This document shows positions 56,891-64,000 of a DNA stretch of 64,000 nucleotides, one piece after another. Origin of the DNA: Cristatella mucedo (taxonomy: Eukaryota; Bryozoa; Phylactolaemata; Cristatellidae); assembly GCA_009760855.2 (NCBI GenBank), contig WPIO01000001.1:16965001-17029000 (forward strand), written 5' to 3'. The translations under genes were made by a program, and so were the position numbers. Numbering within the stretch: the first letter of the stretch is position 1; each line of letters opens with the position of its first letter. The notes beneath the pieces are model-generated. The model saw nothing but the letters and a program-made list of their open reading frames with translations, searched no databases and was not told the DNA's origin.

Positions 56891-59050
56891 AAGATAAGAT
56901 ATGGAAAGCTTTTATTGACCGGATCTTCAATTGAATGCACAAAAGGTCTAAAATATCGTTTCCGACTTTTATCACCACCTTCATTGAATTTTTATAATTA
57001 AAGTTTCAGCTAACAACTTGTCTGTTCTGCTCAGCTACCGCTGCAGCCCAGCGAAAGTGTCTTTTCTTTAGCGTGCTTCGGATGTGTAACCCTAAACGAT
57101 TCAGTGCATATTACTAATTAGGGTCCAGCTGACTGGTGGCCCCGAGGCTCATCGTTTTTTGGATTTAGCATGTTGGTACAAGCATGAAAATTTGTGCTGT
57201 ATATAATTTTTACTTTTCTAGTTTTAAAGCTGTGGGACTAGAATTTCTTCTCCAAGGGCCCTACACACAAATTTTTATAATAATTTAGGCATCTTCGACG
57301 CACGGAAGGCGTCAACAGAAACGGTGACTTAAAATCGTGGCTAATGAGCTTGTTTCTAGACTTTAGGCACTTCAAAGCCTAACAAAAAAACATTTTGCAC
57401 CATAATTTTAAGTGTCCGTATTGACAAAATAAGTGTGTGTAGCAGTCTTCTTATTTTTCAATTAATCCGTAATTTAAGGTGGAGCAATTTCTTGGACTGC
57501 CTTCTTGCATCGCTGGATAGTTATTGCATAATGTAAATTGGGATGATTCCGTGTATGTGTATTTTAAATTATGTACTTGCATTATTTATGCTACTGAAGA
57601 ACAACAAGAATAATTTCTAAACTTAAAGTTATAAATATTTTATAGACAAAGAACTAGCGAAGCCATACACATATTCAGTGCAACAGGCACGACATAGCAT
57701 GCACACTCAATGTCTGATTATTTATCTTCAGAAACTCAAGTGGCTACGTAGAGTAACTTTTATTACAGCTAATATCAACAAAAACCAGCAATATCTGTTG
57801 ATACAGCAAACGATAAGGTGCCGCTATATAACTAAGCTTCCTATGTACCCCCTGGTCGATTCCCACTTCACGAAAGTGGGCCCACGTGCTGGGATTTTGC
57901 GTTCGTAAAAAACAGTTTGTAGTTCATTCGGACAGAAGTTTCTGAAAACTCGTTGAGCTTCTTAGTCTCGCAAGGATTGAATGAGATAATTTTTCTATCG
58001 CAAACAAAATGTTTCAGGTTGCTTGAACACAATTTAAGCTGTGTGCTCAGCCTCATTGAAAAGTTGAAGCTATCAAATTAAATAGTCTGATCAATTGAAA
58101 GAACTATTTAGGCCAAGCTCTATTTTAGTTCCAAACAAAAAAGAAACTGAAGCAGCCAGTAGGCTTTCAGAACCTTCGTAATTAGCACAAGGCCTAGCAT
58201 CACACTGGGTAGCTATGCAAGTCAAAGTGGTGGAATCCCAGTCTTTCAATCGCTTTGCTACGTGTAGTCGGGCGGCTGATTAAGCCATAGTAAGAGGTGA
58301 CGAAACTGCGTGTGCCCCTGAAAATGGAGGGTATGTAGGGATTGGTCTTGGGCAAAAACAGGCATTTTGGAAGCTGAAGCTCTTTTTTAGCCTCGCATTT
58401 AATGAAACATATAGAAAGTCGCAGAATATAAAATGCTTTGCCTGACATGACCAGCACATTATTGGCTTCATGAAGAGGTTAGGACACATCTGATCGCTGT
58501 AGTAATTTTAATATATGGTTTTCCAATGATAGCTATAAATAGGGTCTTGCATCGTACAGGAAATCGTGATAAGCTACCAGTAATGGTGAAAATTACAGCA
58601 TTTTAAAAAGATATCCAAGGTGTGGGCGTGCGTCACTCTCTTTATAGCCGACAGTATTGCTATGTGGCTAGGTGGAAGTGTAGCAAACGCTGGCCACCCA
58701 ATCGCTTGCCAGCTCTGAGGTCAATCCTTCGAGATCAGACACGCCCGAACCCACATCTATCTTGTTAGGGCAGACGTTGTTATATATTATAGACGTTATT
58801 ATATTATCATATGTTATTGAATGATAGTTCTTTCCCGCCGCTTGAGCTAAGTGGACGCACCCTTCTCTGCATGCTGGTCAGCATGATTGGACATCTTCTC
58901 TCTGTATCCGTCTTTCTACTACGATGGCTGAATAAATTATCATAACCTGACTATGCGTTAACAACCGTCACCTAGCGCTAACATAAGCATCCTAATTTTC
59001 AATTTCCCGGAAATCTGGCTGACGTCCTTCAATTGATTACTTCACTCACG
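56890..59050. other. AT-rich unique sequence, nothing recognised
   Basis: Short frames only, none with a recognisable domain. Confidence 0.5.
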
Positions 59051-59057
59051 TTTGACA

Positions 59058-59600
59058 GAATAATAATAATAATAATACTGCACTTGATAAAGCGCCCTCA
59101 GAGAACTTAATCTCTTTCTAGGCTCTTCACATTTGCTGCAAAGGGAAATGCAATTGAATGGTAAGTAAAATCATGCTTGAATAAAAAACAAAATGAGTAG
59201 TATGGTTAGGGGTGACATGCACAGGGTCAGCATGCAAATGTGGTTAGTGGCAGCATGCACAGTGTCAGCACGCATAAGCACACGAAGGACGAATCACAGG
59301 GACCCACTAAATGCTGTCCTAAATAGGTGTTTTTTTAAGTTCCTTTTAAATGTGATCAGATTAGGGGATGTTCTGACGCAGGTCGGGAGGGAGCTCCAGG
59401 CTTTGGGAGCATATGAACTAAATGCACGGTCTCCAAAGGATTTAAGGTGTGTACAAGGTATTTGTAGACTTTTGGATTCCGAAAAGCGGGTGGTACGATG
59501 CTTGGCCTGATGGGGGAGTATATCGGAGGGATACGCTTTAGCCATAGAATGAAGGGACATAAGGAATAAAACTTTACCTGAAACTTTGTAGTTAAAAACG
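59058..59600 (-). mobile_element. LINE-A copy, 5'-truncated
   Basis: On minus, 59294-59560 encodes SMAKAYPSDILPHQAKHRTT, RFSESKSLQIPCTHLKSFGD, RAFSSYAPKAWSSLPTCVRT and FKRNLKKHLFRTAF, the last part of the LINE-A polymerase in one open frame. The 3' untranslated region (GCATGCTGACCCTGTGCATG blocks) and the shared tail follow, ending (ATT)n at 59058-59080. 5' truncation near 59600 is typical of target-primed insertion. The minus frame beyond (59711-60010, 99 codons) is not recognisably part of it and is unassigned. Confidence 0.9.
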
Positions 59601-60009
59601 TTGTACTGGTTACAAAGTTTGGCATATATGATTCCATAACTCCATACAATTTTTATATTTGCTTGTAACTTGTGGCACGTAGTCATTTTTAGCACGCCCT
59701 TGTCTAAGAGTTAATGGGAATGCTGACATAACTGGACCGCTAGGCCGAGAATCTCAGAGAGCTGGTCGAATTGAGGCATGTTTGATTTAATGACCATTTT
59801 AGTTAATCTATCGGGCAATCCAAAGAAACGCACAGTTTTTTGCATACAAGCGCAGTTTAAACGTATAAAAGCCAATAAAGCATTCGAGCCAAGGAGCATG
59901 GATGAGACCTGGAGATGGGAACAGCAGCACATTATCCTTAGGTGATGATATTGGCGCACCAAATCTTGATGCATGGCATTTCCTGCTATCCTGACTGTAT
60001 CAACTATCA

Positions 60010-60477
60010 AGGCTAATTTCAGCTGTCAAGTCATGCATCAAGAAACATGCAGAAAGTAATAGCTACCCTGTGAAGTCTAAATCTGCGTGACGAATATAAT
60101 TAAAAGAACTTATTGAGTCTCATTGTCAATTAAATCACTTATAGCTTTATCCCAGAAAGGGAAAAATAAAGGCATTTATCATTATAAATTTAGTGTTATT
60201 GGAGTTACGTTTCTATTTATAGTTAATATCATAGTAAATTTATAATGGATAAGTTTTACATCTGAAAAACTAATATCAATTCATTTCTTTAATATTTACA
60301 TGTTGCCTGAATGCTGAACATTTATTACCAATGGAATCTTTCAAAGTTGGAGAAGCTATTGTTTTTATCTTAGTGATTGATAAAATTAGTTTTAATATTA
60401 AGTGAAGTAATTAGAAGTAAGCTGTTTTAGAAGTTTTACAATTATGATATAATAAGAGTATTGATTTAATAATACTA
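60010..60477. other. AT-rich unique sequence, nothing recognised
   Basis: Strongly AT-rich with no open frame of note. Confidence 0.5.
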
Positions 60478-61470
60478 TTAATATTTATAAATTTGTATAG
60501 TGCCATCAAAGAACTTAATCCGAATCTCTTTCTAGGTGTTTTTTATGCTGTAAAAGAAGCACCATCGAATTATTAGTGGTAACATGCACAATGCTAACAA
60601 GCATACCATGGTTAGGGGCAACATGCTCAATGTCAACATATAAAATATGGTTAGTGGAGATATTTATTGTGTCAGAACGGATAGTCACAAAAAGGAAGAT
60701 TCACAAAGATCTACTAAATCTGTCATTCACAGATGCGTTTGAAACTTATTTTTTAAATGTCGTCAAGTCAGGGGATGTCTGTTGGAAGCCGGTTTCAGGA
60801 TTTCGGTAGCATGCGAACTGAAGGGATGGTCTCCAAATGATTTGAAGCTCGTGCGAGGTATAGATGAAGGATTCAAGTAAGAAAAGTGGATGGTCCAATG
60901 CCAAGCCTGAGGGGAATATTTCCGATAGGTAGGTTGTAAAAAGAGAATAAAGGAACAGAAAAGTCAGTGACTACACCTTGAAGTCGATACGCTGCTTGAT
61001 CGGGAGCCAGTGAAAAGTGGTGAGGTGTGGTGTGGCAACTGCGACTCTCCTAAAAGACGAGCCTACCTGCCGAGTTTTGCACCAACTGTAAGCACGTCAT
61101 CGCACAGGTCGGTAAGCAATCAAGTAGCGAGTTACAGATGTCGAGACAGGATGCCAAAAATGCGTGGAATGATTTGAATTGAGTATCGTTGTCTAAGGAA
61201 CCGCGAATTTTAGTAATGTTGCGTAGCTGGAAGTAGGCACATTATGCTGTGGAGCTAATGTATTCATCCACTGACAGATCGTTTTTTGGAACAGACCATA
61301 GATTTTGTGCACATGCAGGACGAGATATACAGGCAGTTCCAATTTTGTTAGTCAATCTTTTCTATTTCTGGGTCACGCTTGGTTTGCTCATTACTATTAC
61401 GATGATTTCATGTTTATTCAATTTAGGTAAGTTTGCAGTAGTCGATTAGTGGATGTCAACAGTACACTAC
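60478..61470 (-). mobile_element. LINE-A copy, more diverged
   Basis: The plus strand shows the diverged tail (GAACTTAATCCGAATCTCTT, TCTAGGTGTTTTTTATGCTG). It is followed by repeats of ATGGTTAGGGGCAACATGCT-type untranslated sequence, then the complement of the polymerase end (GGTCTCCAAATGATTTGAAG; CGAGTTTTGCACCAACTG) up to about 61470. All blocks are in the same order as at 47.8-48.7 kb but with many stops and shifts. It abuts the next copy head-to-tail. Confidence 0.8.
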
Positions 61471-61474
61471 TGCT

Positions 61475-63010
61475 ACTACTGCTAATAATACATAAGCAAT
61501 TGTGCCTTGGGGATCTCAATCTTTTTCTAGTCACTTAAAATTTGCTGCAAAGAAGCACGATCGAATAGTTAGTGGTATCATGCTCAATGAACAAAAAGAA
61601 CAACATGGTTACGAGTGACATGCACAGGGTCAGCATTCAAGTATGGTTAGTGGCAGCATGTGCAGTGTAAGCAATCATAGGCGCATACAAGTGGAATCAA
61701 AGAGACCCACTAAATACTGTGGTACATATATGCGCTTTTAGCTTCATTTTAAATGTGGTCAAGTCAGGGATGTCGTGACGGAAGTCGGGAGTGAGTTCCA
61801 GGCTTTGGGAGCATGCAAACTTAAGGCATAGTCTCCAAAAGATTTCAGGTTTGTACGAGGTATAGATAAGCAGTTAGATTCCGAAAAGTGAGTGGTACGA
61901 CGCTTAGCTTGATAGGGCAGTCGATCTGATAGATAGGCTGGAGCAAAAGAATGAGGGCACCTAAAAAAAGTGATAAACCTTAAAGCCGATGCATCGCTTG
62001 ACTCGGAGCCTGTTCACATCGACGAGAAATAGTGAGCTGTGGCAATTGCAATGCTCACGACATACATGCTTAGCTACAGAGTTTGGCAACAACTCTAAGC
62101 GCCTAACTGCACAGGCCGGTAGACCGGCAAGCAGTAAGTTACAGAAGTACAGACAGGGTGTCACAAATGCATTGACCAAAATAAATGCGGTATCCCTGTC
62201 TAAACAAGCCCGAATTTCAGAAATGTTATGTAGCTGGCAGTAGGAAAACTTTACTGAAGAGCTGATGAGGTTGCCTTTTGAAAGGTAACATTGGAAAATG
62301 ACACCTAGATTTTGAGCATATTCAATGGGAAATAGGCTGGTAGAGTCCATTTTAAGCCTTAACCTTTCAAATTTATAAATCATACTTGATTTGCCGATAA
62401 CCAGTAAGTTAGTTTTACCATCATTCAATCTAAGAAAATTTGCTTCCATTCATGTGCGAATGTCATCAATACATGCAGCAAGGGAGTTGAGATAATTCGA
62501 CATTCTGGAAGGCAGGGAGGAATCAAAGCAAAGGTATAGCTGGGTGTCATCAGCATACAAGCGAAAGCCTAGATTTTGCCTCACAATGACATCGGCTAAA
62601 GGGAGTTTATAAACAGTAAAAAGAACGGAACCGAGACCTAAGGTACCCCATATTTCAGAGTTTCCATGGATGATCTTTGTCCGTTCACCTCAATACTCTG
62701 GAGTTTCCCACTGAGATAGAACCTGAACCATCCCAGTGCAGTGCCAGCAATGTCGAGGGATGATAAGAGGCGCTCAAGAAGGACATAGCTATCGATAGTA
62801 TCAAAAGCTGCCGAAATATTGATTAAAACAAGCAGAGATATGCTACCCAAGTCTGCATTTCTTAGTAGTTTGTGATACACCCAACTTAATGTTGACTCCG
62901 TGGAGTGATTAGCTCTAGAACCTGGCTGGAAGTTGCTAGCAATGTCCAAAGTTTTTATACATTAGTTCAGCTGGTCTGTCATCAATCGTTGCAGATTCTT
63001 CGATAGTAAC
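61475..63010 (-). mobile_element. LINE-A copy with recognisable RT catalytic box
   Basis: Minus 62638-62949 encodes NFQPGSRANHSTESTLSWVY, then VLINISAAFDTIDSYVLLER, and LGWFRFYLSGKLQSIEVNG, up to KYGVP followed by a stop where the 'GVPQGSVLGP' motif belongs. 62534-62557 encodes YADDTQLY, the catalytic box. 61961-62449 is a 162-codon frame: FLRLNDGKTNLLVIGKSS, YAQNLGVIF, DTAFILVNAFVTPCLYFC. The remainder is decayed down to the tail at about 61480. It lacks the endonuclease and is inactive through the stop in the GVPQG motif and later shifts. It supplies the RT core that the 47.8-kb copy lacks. Confidence 0.88.
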
Positions 63011-63124
63011 GGTGATATTCAGAATGGGTCGAATTTGCTCAAGTTCTCTTAGTTTAGTGTTGCTTTCTTGAACCATGGCTTGGCGACAGGCTTTTGAAAG
63101 TGCTAGCACGTGACCTGATGCCAG

Positions 63125-63488
63125 TTTAATCTCTCTCCGCCTGTAACTCTACAAAGCCACAAAGACTATGTGGGTGTTAGACAGTAGAGTTTTGTAAAGT
63201 TCACTCACAGCCTAAGCAGATTTCAATATCCATTCTGTATCCAACAGATTTTGTCTCACGCAAAAGAGAGAAAGTGAGAACCATAGCAGAGACAGCAGAG
63301 CAGTCAAGGTAGTGATTAGCAAGAAAGTAACAGCTCAGGACCGCTGGAAAGGATGTGTTATAGTCGGCAGTAGGAGATTAGTTGCCATTGCGTAAGAATT
63401 GTGGAAGTGAGTTTCACAGTTTAGAATATGCAGAGCTAAAGCTGCTGATGCCAACGATTTTTAAGCGGAGAAAAGAAACACCTGATTA

Positions 63489-63581
<93 letters not shown>

Positions 63582-63900
63582 GTAATACGGGATTAGAGGG
63601 CACAAGGAGAATGAAACTGGTGCAAAAGTTCAGCTAGGTATCGAGGAGCGAAGCCATGGTGGTTCTTGTGGGTCAGCGTGAGAACTTGGCTCTGTATACA
63701 TTGTTCAACCAGCAGCAACACCAGCTCATTTAACAGTGGAAACGGGTAGTCAAAACTCTGGGACTTGAAAACTAGCCGTGCAGCCCTATTCATAGCCAGC
63801 TGCAGTGGCCTAGTTGCTTTCTTGTAGCCCAACCAAAAGGGACTTATAAAAATCAAGCCAAGACAGAACTAAGGAGCTAGTTAAATTTTTGGAAGGTACC
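63125..63900 (-). mobile_element. LINE-B 3' region split by a (TA)n array
   Basis: Minus 63593-63856 encodes FWLGYKKATRPLQLAMNRAA, RLVFKSQSFDYPFPLLNELV, then QCIQSQVLTLTHKNHHGFAP, RYLAELLHQFHSP: the RT C-terminal block in one open frame. The (TA)n array follows (63492-63578). The LINE-B sequence then resumes (63125-63480) with a degraded LWNSLP region and the 3' end GGCTTTGTAGAGTTACAGGC, GGAGAGAG. It matches the plus-strand copy at 23398-23928 on both sides of the array. Confidence 0.85.
63492..63578. repeat. (TA)n microsatellite inside LINE-B
   Basis: About 87 bases of pure TA at a point where other LINE-B copies have a short AATAAATTAG-like or short TA sequence. Confidence 0.98.
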
Positions 63901-64000
63901 ATGGAAGAAAGCTCCGTTTCTCTTAAAGGAATAGGACGTGATAGCAAGCTGTAGAAGTAGTCTTCTGAATGAAGCTTTTAAAATTTAGGCAGCTGTCGAA
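63900..64000. other. Window end, nothing recognised
   Basis: The last 100 bases show no feature I can support. Confidence 0.5.

Noticed and set aside
59711-60010. 99-codon minus frame beside the LINE-A copy
   Set aside because: It does not match the part of LINE-A expected there and shows no domain I recognise; not called as a gene.

Overview
This window reads as nuclear DNA of an animal, most likely an invertebrate bilaterian. The grounds are one recognisable animal developmental-gene exon with a splice donor, many decayed non-LTR retrotransposons, tRNA-derived SINEs, a hAT-type miniature transposon, very long dinucleotide microsatellites and a multi-kilobase CpG-rich island. No bacterial gene layout is visible: there are no operons and no ribosome-binding sites. 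Most long open frames are read-throughs of microsatellites or chance frames in GC-rich DNA. The species cannot be fixed from the sequence.

The only host gene I can name with confidence lies on the minus strand at 30445-30619. It is the first coding exon of a single-minded (SIM) type bHLH-PAS transcription factor. It starts [17 protein letters not shown], carries the whole bHLH domain and stops at a GTACGT splice donor after codon 58 plus one base. The rest of the gene (PAS domains) was not found and presumably lies at lower coordinates or beyond the window. The exon sits at the edge of a CpG-rich, CGG-repeat-rich block (about 29.9-36.9 kb). That block is upstream of the gene and is the probable promoter region. 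It also holds a near-perfect 67-nt hairpin (34661-34727).

Region by region. 0-15 kb: (GA)n, (CA)n and (CATA)n arrays with a few LINE and SINE pieces. 15-21 kb: a dense patchwork of LINE fragments in plus orientation, SINEs in both orientations, a 500-bp (GA)n/(GAGACA)n array and two copies of an unidentified GC-rich repeat. 21-23 kb: an unassigned CpG-rich block. 23-29 kb: LINE-B copies and a SPIN-like hAT MITE (26614-26800). 30-37 kb: sim exon and island. 38.9-39.8 kb: LINE-B. 41.9-46.6 kb: SINEs, a LINE-A tail, a decayed repeat-borne coding fragment and an orphan open frame that ends in a splice donor. 47.7-51.6 kb: a large internally deleted LINE-A copy, then plus-strand LINE fragments. 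52-59 kb: AT-rich, mostly featureless. 59-64 kb: three LINE-A copies in one orientation, then a LINE-B copy split by a (TA)n array.

The mobile elements form a coherent set. LINE-A has an RT of the Jockey/CR1/L2/Rex1 superfamily type, a 3' tail with an AGATTAAGTTCTCTGAGGGCGC-like block, and (ATT)n ends. A tRNA-headed SINE carries the same 3' tail, so it is probably a parasite of LINE-A. LINE-B has an RT end of the same general kind but a different tail, ending GTTACAGACGGAGA plus ATTAC repeats. LINE-A, LINE-B, SINE-1, SINE-2 and REP-C are my working labels, not database names.
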